Shown piece after piece: positions 24,928 to 36,328 of a stretch of DNA of 64,000 nt (the first letter of the stretch is position 1; each line of letters starts with the position of its first letter). Under the pieces are notes generated by a model, which was not told the origin of the DNA, made no database searches, and worked only from the letters and a program-made list of their open reading frames with translations. Both the position numbers and the translations under genes were made by a program. This stretch comes from Gonium pectorale (Eukaryota > Chlorophyta > Chlorophyceae > Chlamydomonadales > Volvocaceae): positions 72,934 through 136,933 of the forward strand of contig LSYV01000047.1 in assembly GCA_001584585.1 (NCBI GenBank), written 5' to 3'.

Positions 24928-25045
24928 ATCTGGCGATTGAAGCGGCGACCATGGGCGCGGAGCATTACTGTTGCCCGCAGCTCGCAATCTGGCGATTGAA
25001 GGGGCGACCATGGGCGCGGAGCATTACTGTTGCCCGCAGCTCGCA
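24928..25045. repeat. 59-bp tandem duplication
   Basis: The unit beginning ATCTGGCGATTGAAG is present twice head to tail (24928-24986 and 24987-25045) with a single visible base difference (GCGG versus GGGG). The near identity suggests a recent duplication or an assembly artefact. No coding role is seen. Confidence 0.85.
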
Positions 25046-28000
25046 GGCAGCAATATAGTATTCATAAAGCCCGAAGTCCTGGTGCGCCTCTGTTGCTGAT
25101 TGCATGCTGGGGCCGCCACGCTAGCAAGTGACGTGTTGGTGCCCGACGGCATGCCACCCAAGATGGCAACGGGTGCGTAACTGCCGGCATAGAGGGCAGT
25201 GCTCGAGTCGCGTTTCCTGTTTAGGACCGAGATGCCCTGGTGGGGTCGAGTCTGCGATACCGGTACCATGTGAACGTTGTGGCCGCGCTTCTGCCGGTAG
25301 GCTTGTCGGCCGTTCTCGGGTTCAGGCTTGAAGTTAGGTCTGGCAGTTGTGCTTGTTACTCATGCCTCATGTTGGGGGTATTTGGGTTGTCCTTACATAT
25401 CGCGCGCGCGAGCCCAGCGAAGCTGGAAGACCGGCCAGGCGTGCGATGCGGGTGCCCACATGACTACACTGGACGCAACTGTGGTCTAACGTCTTGTACG
25501 TCTTGTACGGATAGGCCCCGCACCGGCTTTCGTGTTGCACGCTTCATGTGATTACCGTACGCACTGAATCCCTTGCAGTGGACTTCTAGCGTGTGAATGA
25601 CCTTTTGTGGCATGGGGCTGCTCGCGTGGGCGTGCCAGGGATCTATCCAGCGTGACCCCCAAGATGCAACGCGTTAGGTGTGCCTGACACAGACGTGCCC
25701 AATGCCGAAGGGGAGCGACCCCCTGAGCGCCATTCGCTGACCGTACCACCGAATGTCCACGAAGGTTGGAGTACGTCCACAACCTGCCAGGCGTCTTTGA
25801 CGGTGGTGTGAGGCTTCTTTGCAGTTTGTGCAGTTCGCCATCTGTTGAGTATGTGTGTTTTCGTTTCCTGGTGCTGCCGTATCCCAACCTCGAGTTTCAA
25901 TGTCGTACACGCCTTGGTCTGAGCGTGTTCGGCGGCCGGACAAGGATTTACATAGCGGTCAGTGGCGGCGGTGCCGCGTGGTACCAATGGAATTAAGAAC
26001 TGAATGCGGCGACGCAGAGGAAGGGAAGGTTGGGCAGGGCAGTACTCATTGGGGGGGCTATAGGCGGGATGCCGGCTAGGCCTATCCCTGGAGCATATGC
26101 TGAGCAGCAAGTGTCTTAAATTTGGATGGAGGCGAACATGGCTGGCCATGAACTGCCGACCACGTGTGGGCCGTGGCGAGTTGCGCTGTCATAACAGATT
26201 ACCGGCACGTCTGATTTACAGACTTTTGTGTGTCCGATGGGTCTTGCTCTGTCGGTTGTCGGTTTAGTCCAGGAGTTGCCTTCCGTATGTCCGTTCATAA
26301 GCAGTGCGTTTGGCACTCGGCTTTTGCCTCGTGTCACAAGTTGACAAGCTCACAAGTCCGCAAAGTTCGCAAGCTTCATATCACCTCGTTGTGACTTGAG
26401 TACCTTGGCGCTATCATGTAGTTCGTGCGCGAGGCCACGGAGCCGTTGGGCCTATTCCTTCACCCCGATCGTGCCTCTGTAACATCCTTGGCAGCTGCTA
26501 TGAGCCTTGCCTCCGCAGTCCTTTCGGCCCGTCCAGCCCAGCAGCTTCGTAATCATCTTCCACCAGCTCTACACTGATGCTGCGTGCCGCATACCTCCTT
26601 CTTGCTTGCCCAGCATTCGATTCGGTTTGGATATCCGCGTCCGCTGTACCCAGTGGTACGGTAACACGGCGTGACAGCGCGTGTATCTACTTTCTACTAC
26701 TCTAGCTCTTAATCTATTCCTTTTTGTTTTAGCGCAGTTACTACCTCGGGCCAGCCCGTATCCTAAGAGTGACCTATTGTCCATTGCAACACGAACGACA
26801 GCTTGACGCACCCGTTTGTGGGGGCCCCTGTAAGCAGATGGCAGAAACTCAGAGCGAACCCTGTATCCTAGAGCTCTGGACGCGGTGGCAGTGCAGGCAC
26901 CAACGGCGGCTGCCCTGTCCCAACCATGGTGACTAGCCTGAAGCCGCTGAGCGAGGCCCTGCGGATTGCGCTCACACCGCCACCAACGGGGCGTTTCTGC
27001 AACTAGGCTGCATGGACTGCATCCGCCGGTTCGCGGAGGAACTGTGCCGCTGCACGTACGGCGGTAAATACTGCGCTGACCTCGCAAAGAGGACGGGGAC
27101 CAGGTGCAGCCACGCAAAACTATCGCAGGGTGGCTGTGGTCTTCTGGATTTTGGCTCCTACGCCTGCACTGTTGCGGAGGGTAACTAGGAGACGAGGTTT
27201 CTGTGGCACTGTGGCGTGCAGCGAGAGCGTGACATCCCACCGAGAGGACGCACGTGCAGGGCAAGCAATAGAAGCAAGTTCTTCTGAATAGTAACGCCGG
27301 TCCAGTATGAGGCGCTTCTCACGGGTTAGGCGTTACCCCATGATCGCATCACCCCGCCATTTGAGGCCGTTGCAATTCAGCTTCCAACCTTCCATCCACT
27401 TGCCACCTCATCAAGCTCGCTACTACACGCGTCGACGCACCGCACATGCGAAGCCGTACATCACTTGCCGTCACCTTGAAGCCATCCTTAACACTACACC
27501 GCCGCATTCACAGATTTACCCTACATGTTACACTATACCGCGCCATTTATTCAATTACGCCAGACAAACCCGCGCGATGAAACGTTCGCTCCCTCTTTCT
27601 TTGCAGGTTTTTCTCTTTTCGCACAGTTCACTCGGGAGTCCGACGCACTTGGCAGCGCGTGTCAGCAAGCAAGGCAGACGACGGACTCAGCGGCAACGCT
27701 TCAGAGAGGCCTCCCGATCCAGCAATCCCATAGTGTGCCCGCTTACCGGTACATGTCTATGCAGCTTAAGCGCACATGGTATCTTTGTAACAAAGGGAGG
27801 GGATCGACCATGCCATGCGGAAAGATCATAGCTCCAAATTGTAATCGTATGCTCGCAACGCCCCGTACTGCATCACTGATGGCTGCGCAAAATCCCTGCA
27901 AATACTATGCCGGCGTCACCGCCCGAAACCGTGGGACAAACATGAAGCGCCCTCGGCGTAAACATCATCAAGTACGACGGGCATCGTACAGATGCCTGCT

Positions 28001-28191
28001 GTCCGCGTAACAGCATCAAGCACTTGCAGTCTCGCTCGCAAGGAGTTGCTGCGCCATAAACTCAATGCTGAGCTCCCGCGAAAATGATTGTTGAACCTGC
28101 CACTGCAACCTGCAAACTGGTATCCGTAGCGCGTATCATATAGCCCATCTGCACGACTGCCCCGCAAGGTGCACACACGATACCGCTGGTG

Positions 28192-31100
28192 CTACGTGGC
28201 GCTCGAGTTTATATAATCGGGCCTGCATTCCAGGGCGAGGCCGAATGCCTTGCTGCAGGCGCCACGGGCCTGAGTCGCGGCCTTCTCCGCCGCGGTGACC
28301 GCCATCTCCGCTAGCACGGCGGAGGAGCCGCCCTTGCACCACTGCTCGTCAGCATGCCGGCGGGCCTCTGCCGCCGCCTGTAAGAGGTAAGCAGCGACAG
28401 ATAGTTGCGAGCGAGGAGGGCAAAAAACGTAAGAGAGGGCGTGATTCGGCGCAAGGGAGCAGGGTCACATGAGGCTGCTGTCAGCGCGGTTTCGGTGACT
28501 ATGCCGTGCGTGTCCGTACACAACCAATCACGGGGGCTTTTGCTGACCTCCTTGGCCTTGTCGCTTGCGTCCGTGCAGCGTTGCACGAAGCCGCTCTCGG
28601 AGCCCATGTTGCCGTCATCGGAGACGTTGGGCGCGGAGCCTGGCGCCGACACCGCCGTAGGTGCGGCCCTGATGACGACGATTGGCCTACCCTCCGACCA
28701 CTTTGAGGCATAGCAGGACCCTGCGTTCCGTGTTCGCCGTGGAGGAAAGCAACGCTGGTCGCACGGAGGGAAAACCTCAAGCACAAAACAACAGCACCGA
28801 GCGCATCCCGAGAGAAAGGAATATTGTACGGCTGTCTAAATTCAGCGCTCGTATTCGAGAACCACGACCTAACGCAAAGCGGTGCTGCGTGCATGAAGTG
28901 GCGTGCATAAAGCTAGCTACCCTCCACCCAGTTTCGCACCGTTTATTGTCATTAATCCGTAACCGTGTCTCTTAAAGTTTGCGTAGTCGCCGGCGAAGAT
29001 CTGGCCGTTGGCGTGGATCATGATGCCGCTTCCGGTGGGCACGCCGTTGGCGAAGTCGCCCGAGAACTGGTCACCGTTGAGGAACGTGTAAGTCCCAACA
29101 CCGTGCCGCTGGTCGTCCTTGTGGTCGCCATTGTACAAGCTGCCGTCGCCGTACTGTTGGGGCAAAGGTAGACAGGACCGCACTTGTAAGCGAAGGACAG
29201 AGTTATGTGTAAGGAGATCTGTGACGCAGAAATAGCAGCATCCAGCTTACCATAAGCGCTGGCCACAAGCACTTTCGCACTTTTGCCAAACATGTGAGTA
29301 AGCCTGCAACACGCGTGACTGGCAGCCTCGCGTACCTCCTCCTTGCCACTGCCGTGCCTTTTGTCGGCGACCCAATGGCCTGCATACACGGCCGCTGTGT
29401 TGTTTCTGCGCACGCCCCACCCGTGCCGCATGTCGTCCATGTATTCGCCACGGTAGGTCGACGTGCTGGACATGTCGACACCCGGGCCGTCACGAAGGCC
29501 GTTGCGCAAATGGCCCTCGTACTTTGACTCACTGCAGGGGAGGCAGGGATCCGTGAAGTCAAGGAATCTGCAAGCCCACTTTGCCCCATGCATACACAGC
29601 ATGTTCCCTCTGTCTTTTTTTCTGTGGAAANNNNNNNNNNNNNNNNNNNNNNNNNNNNNNNNNNNNNNNNNNNNNNNNNNNNNNNNNNNNNNNNNNNNNN
29701 NNNNNNNNNNNNNNNNNNNNNNNNNNNNNNNNNNNNNNNNNNNNNNNNNNNNNNNNNNNNNNNNNNNNNNNNNNNNNNNNNNNNNNNNNNNNNNNNNNNN
29801 NNNNNNNNNNNNNNNNNNNNNNNNNNNNNNNNNNNNNNNNNNNNNNNNNNNNNNNNNNNNNNNNNNNNNNNNNNNNNNNNNNNNNNNNNNNNNNNNNNNN
29901 NNNNNNNNNNNNNNNNNNNNNNNNNNNNNNNNNNNNNNNNNNNNNNNNNNNNNNNNNNNNNNNNNNNNNNNNNNNNNNNNNNNNNNNNNNNNNNNNNNNN
30001 NNNNNNNNNNNNNNNNNNNNNNNNNNNNNNNNNNNNNNNNNNNNNNNNNNNNNNNNNNNNNNNNNNNNNNNNNNNNNNNNNNNNNNNNNNNNNNNNNNNN
30101 NNNNNNNNNNNNNNNNNNNNNNNNNNNNNNNNNNNNNNNNNNNNNNNNNNNNNNNNNNNNNNNNNNNNNNNNNNNNNNNNNNNNNNNNNNNNNNNNNNNN
30201 NNNNNNNNNNNNNNNNNNNNNNNNNNNNNNNNNNNNNNNNNNNNNNNNNNNNNNNNNNNNNNNNNNNNNNNNNNNNNNNNNNNNNNNNNNNNNNNNNNNN
30301 NNNNNNNNNNNNNNNNNNNNGGAAAGGTTACAGGCGGAGAGGCGAGAAAGGGCGCAGACAGCGGGAGGGACATGCAGCCCTCCCGTGATGAGAACCACCG
30401 AGACCCTGCCCTAACTACAGTGCACCACGGCGGCCAAGACCAAACACCGACGGCACACACAAGAAGAGAAGGAACCCTGCACCTAAAGACCACAGAACAG
30501 GAAGGCAGAAAGACGAAAAGAAAGGAAAGGAGAAGCAGGTCTGTGCAGGTTTCTTTTTATTGCACAGCGTGCGAAGCAAGAGTGTCTGCCCCAGCAACGC
30601 CCACTCAGCCTTGCTATCTTCCTTGAGAGGGAATTAGGAGCCTGCGTAATTCCAAGCCGGCTGAAGGGCCTGGAATGTTCATGGGGCACGTATCCCAGGG
30701 CAATTTACTAGGGCTCCACGCATTTGCCCTGCCCCTGGACTGTCTTCTATTTCAAAACCGGCGCAATTCCCCCATGTCCCAAATTGTACGTAAATATGGG
30801 GGGTGGTCGGAAATAGGCTGTCCAGCGGGTCCAGGGGGCGTGTCCAACGGGTCACGGAAGGGGGAGGGGTTAGAAGCGGGGGATGGGAAGGAGAGGTAGG
30901 GCTGCTTGTATTGTTTGGATGGATAGTATGGTGTAGCAAATTCGGGGTGGTTGTAAGGGGAAGAAGGGAAGGAGGGGTTGAGTTGCTGGGATGGCTTAGC
31001 AGAGTTGGGGGGGTTGGAAAGTTGGGTCGGCATGGACCTTCGGGGGTTGGTGGGTCTGTGAGCCGGTGTGGAGTACTTGTAATGGCTGTAATAAGAGGTG

Positions 31101-32959
31101 TGAATGCAAATATGAAATGGTTGTAACGTAGGAACGAAAGTACCAGTGGACGCGCCCAAAACCAAGCCGATTTAAACATCCTAATTAAGATAGCAAGGCT
31201 GCGCCCACTTCCTTTCGGCCGTTGCGATTCCTTTTATACCTGCTGTTGCGAACGCCGAAGCCGCCCTTTGCAGTATCGGTAAACTGGCCGGCATACTTGA
31301 AGCCTTGCGGATCAGAAACAGTGCAATCCCGCCTTGCCTGCAAGGTGGGCAAAGAAATGGGACATATTCCTCTGTTGGACGCGGCAGGTGCCATGAGTAG
31401 CAAAAAAGGAAACACAAACATGGAAGCCAGGCATACGCCGCTGCGCGCCCAACCCGCCCCAAAGGTGCGGGTTGGCAAGAACTTAAACTCCAGATACGTC
31501 GCAACTGTACACTACAGCGGTTGGCCTACCGAACCCTCTATCTCTTACGCCATGTCGTACCTGTCCAGTTAAGCTGACGACGGAGAACTTGACGTCGTAG
31601 ACCTGGTAGGCTGCGCACGGCGCGCTCGCGCCAGCAGCGCTCTTGGCGGGGAACACGGCTGTGCTGTCGCCCGTGTCTTGCACGGCAACCTCCGATGCCA
31701 TGTGGGTACGCTGCCTGGAAGGGAAAAAGCGGGAGTCAGGGACCGGCTGGCAGCATACTTGCACACCTGGGCCGCAAGCAAACAAAGCCGAAGGGCCGCT
31801 AAGTCCTGCAAAAAAAAAGAGAACAAGAAACGGGGAAGGCAGCCTCTACGGACATACACACCCGAAGGTGTGATGTTTCCAGCAGGGCGCCGAGTACAGG
31901 GCATGCATGGCGGGCGAGGTATACGAGCAGACGCCCCCCCGCCGGTGTGTTACCAGAATAGTCTTTCTATAAGTACCCACCGTGCCACATCCAGGGGGCA
32001 TGTGCTGCCCTGCTGGTGCATGTGAATCGAGCGGACGGTGACAGGGTCCTTTCCGCTGGTGGTCATGCCACTCACATAGTGATGGCCCTCCACCACAGCA
32101 GGTGGGGGTATTGAGTTATTTTCCTTATACCGGCTTTGTACATGTGCATATTTGTCCAGAAGGCTTGATCTGAAAGGGACAGTAGTTTTAGCGTAAGCCC
32201 TGGCCACCAGCCGCACTCCGCAGCCAAAAAGTTCCGCTGTGCGTGTGCCTTGAAGCTCCTGACCGCCACCTCACCGACTTGACTGGCACGTCGGACTGGG
32301 CGCAGGGCTCTTCCCGCGGCCCAGCAGGAACGGTTCGTCCAGGCGCAGCCATGGGCCCGTTGTGTGTTTGCCAGCAGATAGGGGCCTGACGACGTGGTGG
32401 GGTAGGGGCGTAAGAGGCTAGGCGAAGTGGCTGAGACGATGCGATTAGTGCAGTCGTAAGAGGCTAGGCCTTGAGTTCCAGCACACTTGCATCCCACCCA
32501 GATCAAGGTGATCTCCTGTCAACGCATAGAAGGCTACAGTATTGAGCTCACCGGGTGGACTTGGCGCTGGCCGTGGCGCTGCGAAGAAGGTCCTGCTGCC
32601 CGGAGGCCAGAGCCCGTCCGGGCGTCGTCGGGGCGGACTTGCCAAGGGGCAAGGGTTGAGATGGGCTCTCCTTTCTCCTCCTCTCATATTTTCTGCCTAA
32701 AGGTTATCGGCAAGTCCGGTGTTGGAGTGAGGCAGGGTGTAACGCGAGGGCGATGGTAGCAGCGGAAGTTTCAGAACGCTTGCGCGCTTACTGGTGTATC
32801 ATACGGATGTGTAGTTGGGGTGAAGTGGAGTAGGCGAGGGGGGAGCAAAGGCGAAATGTAAGAGGGGCGAAGTTTTGGCGAGGATGCGAGCACCGACCTG
32901 GTCCAATCGTCAAAGCGTTCGAGTTGTCCATCTTGCAAGTCATCCAAGTAATAATCCAT
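28192..32959 (-). CDS. MORN-repeat protein, ten exons, 492 aa
   Basis: Exons, 5' to 3' on the minus strand: 32959-32898, 32692-32552, 32282-32217, 32169-31981, 31714-31561, 31337-31240, 29531-29336, 29153-28940, 28720-28548 and 28377-28192. All junctions keep phase. From about residue 212 there are seven to eight MORN units, for example KYEGHLRNGLRDGPG, TYRGEYMDDMRHGWG, VYAGHWVADKRHGSG, LYNGDHKDDQRHGVG and IFAGDYANFKRHGYG. One unit is completed across the 28940/28720 splice (ING|SCYASKW), which supports the model. The first 200 residues (start MDYYLDDLQDGQLERF) are not a known domain. The tail is helical and Ala/Lys/Glu-rich. MORN proteins usually bind membrane lipids or act as scaffolds, often at cilia; the role here is inferred. 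The 47-base third intron is the least certain. Intron 6 (about 1.7 kb) contains an assembly gap and two mobile-element sequences. Confidence 0.85.
29631..30320. other. Assembly gap (690 N)
   Basis: Unsequenced stretch inside intron 6 of the MORN gene. The exons on both sides join in phase and in the middle of the MORN array, so it probably hides repeat sequence rather than exons; its right edge is a dispersed repeat. Confidence 0.99.
30321..30535 (-). repeat. Dispersed repeat R2, minus-strand copy
   Basis: The reverse complement matches 14998-15400 block by block (CTTCCTGTTCTGTGGTC, GCCGTCGGTGTTTGG, CTGCGCCCTTTCTC). It lies inside the MORN intron and is cut by the 690-base gap at its downstream end. 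Confidence 0.7.
30606..31201. mobile_element. 596-bp non-autonomous hAT-like element
   Basis: Perfect 15-bp terminal inverted repeats (CAGCCTTGCTATCTT at 30606-30620, reverse complement at 31187-31201) are flanked by a perfect 8-bp direct repeat CGCCCACT (30598-30605 and 31202-31209). Eight-bp target duplications and ends starting CAG are typical of the hAT superfamily. The interior has a GT-rich strand and no transposase. The insertion is in intron 6 of the MORN gene, only 30 bases past the exon donor at 31240, and leaves the splice sites intact. Confidence 0.85.
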
Positions 32960-35199
32960 CGCAAAGCGGCTCAAAGCAAGGGTCAGAAATCCTAGAAACG
33001 TTAGCGACTCGTGCGTGCAAAATGGCTACGTCTTCCGAGAAATTGGCTACGTCTTCTCCGGTTCGATGTTATGCATAGGACTGAAAAGCCGAACACAAAA
33101 GTTTTTGCAGATGATGAAGGTCGCGGATTCCGGATTCTGGATGTGATGCAGCACTTTATGGCAAAGAGGACTGTGCCAAGCGCGAACCTGCTATAAATCA
33201 TGCAGGCATGGGGTCCCGACTCAGCGAGATAACCAGCGGTTACCATTTTGGGTCATCATAAGGGGTGCATACACACGTCTGCTCGGGGGCTTCGGTGGTG
33301 GTCACCGCCGAACTATGCAGGGACGTCTTTCGACTGCCTCTGGAGTTTTGTCTGCTAGAAGCGTGCTGGGAGGACTGCCTCCTCGCGCTGTGGCCTATCT
33401 AGCATGTGCGTGGCTCGTGTGTTACGTCATGCGAATGTGCGTGCTTGTGGATAGGCTGCAAACAGACTAGGCGAGGTAGAGGCGAGGTAAACGTGGCTCG
33501 TGTGTGCACGGCCGTGCACGGCTGATACAGGGCCCCGCTCCCCCGCATGCGTCCGCATAGGATCTTGTGCTGTCTCAATCGCTTCTAGAACCCATCGTTT
33601 GACTGTTGGGTATGTAGGGCCGTGACCAGTACACACGGCCCGAAAGATACACCGCAGTGCCACCATCACCATCACCACCACTACTGCTATTCGCTCGGCT
33701 TGACTGGCCCATACTAGCCCACATTCGCCACAACCCACATTGCCGCAACTGCTCTCGCCGGGTGTTCCTTCGCCTCCTATCACCTGATCAACCACTCCTA
33801 CCGGTAGCACATCCTAGCCCGGGCCCTCGCCCCCGGCCCAGCTGTGTCAGAAAGGGCATTCGGTCGACCCGAGGGGACATCACGAAGTTGGAGGCACGAC
33901 ACGCGATAGCGAATCAAGGAGCGCCTGTTCCATGCGCTCCGCGGGGCCATACCCTGGCGTCGGGCTCTAGGCCACCCTGGAGTAATAACAGTCTTCTCAA
34001 CACACTTGCTGGCCGGCGGAAGCATAATCATACAGCAGAAGGAGATATACTCTGTAACGTGATATTAGCGCCAGTGCGCAAACCGTGGGGTGCAGCCACC
34101 GACCCATCGTAACCCACTCGCACATGACCTGGTCTCCTGGTGAACCCGGTCATGGGTGCCCTGAACGACCCTGATTGGGACAGTTTGGGACGTTTTCAGG
34201 GCAGATGCACGTGTTGGGACAGGATGGAATCCGGTAGGCAAGTAGGAGGCATCGAATCGCGGTGTCGGGGATGAGTGTCACGAATATAGAGGAACCCTGC
34301 ATGTGCAGAATTTGGGTTTCGTCCCCGTTGAACCGCTCATGGGTGCGATATCAGCCACCTGTGGGTGTATACGGGCTTGTAGCGCGCATTTGGCCGCCAG
34401 CGCTCGACTTCCCATGCAGCACTGCCCAACTGCCAGCAGGCCCCGCAGATCCCTGTGCCACGAGGCTCAAATCCAAGTTCACCGGGTACCTACCATCCTT
34501 CCGTTCGAATCCCACCGCCGAATCGCACCCAGAGCGCAATCCAAACACCAGACCCGTTGCGATCGGCCCAAAAGTGAAACCTGCTCCCGTGTCATCCCTC
34601 CGAACAAGGCCTGGACAGAAGGATCCAATTACCCAGGACACAAGTTCTTGCTAGCCTCCGCCAGCACGAGCAGCATGCCAATATGATGTAGAGAAAGCAA
34701 GCATGGGGTCTCTCCGGGCCCCAGTCTCATGCAGTCCGTTACGCCTTACATCATGTTGGCGTATCGCTGGGTATTCACGCTGTAACAAGCACATACTGAT
34801 ATGCATTTGCGAGACATAATGGGCAGGCGCTACAAGGAAAACACAGGTTTGTTCGGTTAGGACAGTTTGGGGACGTGTGCAGGGCAGACGGACGTAGTGG
34901 AACAGGTGGACGCAACCCTCGGATCAACCAGCGCTCAGCAGCCCCAAATGCGCAGCTCGCGGGTGCAAGCGATGAACAGACGGCTCGGCGCATGGCCCAG
35001 AATGCCAACCGACCGTTGCTGTCAACCAGCGCCGGCAGTGACGCTGGGCATGGTTCTTTCGCCTGCTTCTGCGTCCCGTTTACGGCGGCTGCCCGCATTG
35101 AGGCATTGCCGGCCGCCCCGTCTCCTGAGTGACACCGAACCCGGATGCGGCCGCCCCGCACCTGCCCGCCACCTAGCCGGCTGTGCACTCCCCACCACG
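32960..35199. other. Intergenic region upstream of the MORN gene
   Basis: Between the MORN gene start and the GNAT gene end, both minus strand. Contains the presumed MORN promoter and the GNAT 3' UTR. Two short sequences recur: a block with GGACAGTTTGGG and CAGGGCAGA at about 34178 and 34861, and TCATGGGTGC at about 34150 and 34338. No gene is supported. Confidence 0.5.
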
Positions 35200-36328
35200 C
35201 TATGCATCCTCTGATCCACCTTCCCCGTCGCTCCCATCCACCAGCGTGCCTTCTCTCTGCTTCCCATCCAATCCCTCCACTTGCATGGATCCTTCGGGCC
35301 CTTTGGCCCCCGCCTCCGCCCCGCCTCTCCGCAGCGCGGGCGACCACCGCTCCAGCATCTCACCGATGTCCGCGTCCATGCGGGTGCCCTCTCCACCCCA
35401 CACCAGCAGGTGCGGCCAGTCCGCCAGTCCGTTGCCACCAACCACCCGCACCGGCCGGAAGCCAAAGTACGAGTAGTAGCGCACCAGCCGCTCGTGCCAC
35501 ACGTCGTCGTCGTTGATGGCCAGAAGTTCAGCCTTGCGACAACCCCGCGCGTGGCCGTAGGCAAACATCGCCCCGCCCAGAAGCAGCCCCAGGCCCAGAG
35601 GGCTGGACCGCAGCCGCTGGCCGTCGGCCCCTGGTGAGAGGTTGGGGCACGGAGGGTAAAAGCTTGGTGAGGAGCGCGGGGCGAGAAGGGATAGTACAAC
35701 GGGAGTGCGAGCTGGAAAATTTAGGGCTCCGGGCCGTGCAAAGCGATGCGTCGCAAACCGCTAATATGAGGCCACCGTCACGTGTACCCGCTGCTGGAAG
35801 GGGCGAAATGCACCACAAGCCAGCAACGGTGCGCAGGCTCCCGTCAGCTCGGGTGCATGCGGTAAAAGTCCCTTCAGTGCCCGATATCACATGGTGCCCT
35901 CTTGCGGGGCCCTTCGTCCTGATAACCCCACTGCCCCGTTGTGTCGACACTGCCACGGCCCCCAGCCCCCTCCCCCGCACCACCCTAGGGGCACCTTTGA
36001 GCCCCCGGGTAAATATCTGCATGGTGTCGCAGTGCATTAGCCCGAACAGCGGCGCCACGAAGCCGTTGGCGATGCCCAGGATGCTGCCCTGATCGTCGCC
36101 GTCTCGGCACACGATGCGGTAGAAGGGGCCTAGCTCCCTGAGGCCCAGGTGCAGGCCGCGACGTCGGGCGGTCGCCTGCACCTCCTCGAGAGTCACCAGG
36201 GAGTCCGGTTGCGACGATGTGGCTTCGCGTGTCACCGCATTCCTAGTGACGGTTTTATTACGAGCAAACGTACACGTCCGAAATGGTGGCAATCGGCTCG
36301 ACGAGGAAGGCAAACAAGTACGGTTCAT
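35200..36328 (-). CDS. GNAT-family N-acetyltransferase-like protein, probably plastid-targeted, 254 aa
   Basis: Exons 36328-35995 and 35630-35200, joined in frame across a 364-base intron. The first 40 residues are rich in Ser, Arg and Thr and poor in acids (MNRTCLPSSSSRLPPF), as in a transit peptide. The acetyl-CoA motif region reads GLGLLLGGAMFAYGHARG, followed by CRKAELLAINDDD and RLVRYYSYFGFRPV, the order expected for the motif A/B half of GNAT enzymes (N-D, then Y-x-x-x-G-F). The C-terminal 60 residues are Gly/Glu/Asp-rich and look like a linker or tail. The substrate cannot be read from the sequence. It lies between the MORN and Gly/Met-rich genes on the same strand. Confidence 0.8.

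Larger units (their letters stand above)
23679..28191. other. Intergenic region with a MITE and a tandem duplication
   Basis: About 4.5 kb between the convergent member C (+) and the MORN gene (-). Holds the TA-flanked inverted-repeat element at 23850-24257 and a 59-bp tandem duplication at 24928-25045. No open frame has coding character or usable splice partners. Confidence 0.5.

Noticed and set aside
27307..28010. Two overlapping plus-strand frames of 160-174 codons
   Set aside because: Composition is rich in Thr, His and Arg with no pattern, and no transcript signals are nearby.
29463..30626. Long open frames through the 690-N gap on both strands
   Set aside because: They exist only because N codons do not terminate; the flanks are intron and repeat.
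30679..31179. Pro/Ser/Thr-rich minus-strand frame of 166 codons
   Set aside because: Lies entirely inside the hAT-like element and reflects its GT-rich strand; no transposase features.
34494..34520. B-box-like TTCGAATCC suggesting a tRNA
   Set aside because: No T stem, anticodon arm or acceptor stem forms around it.
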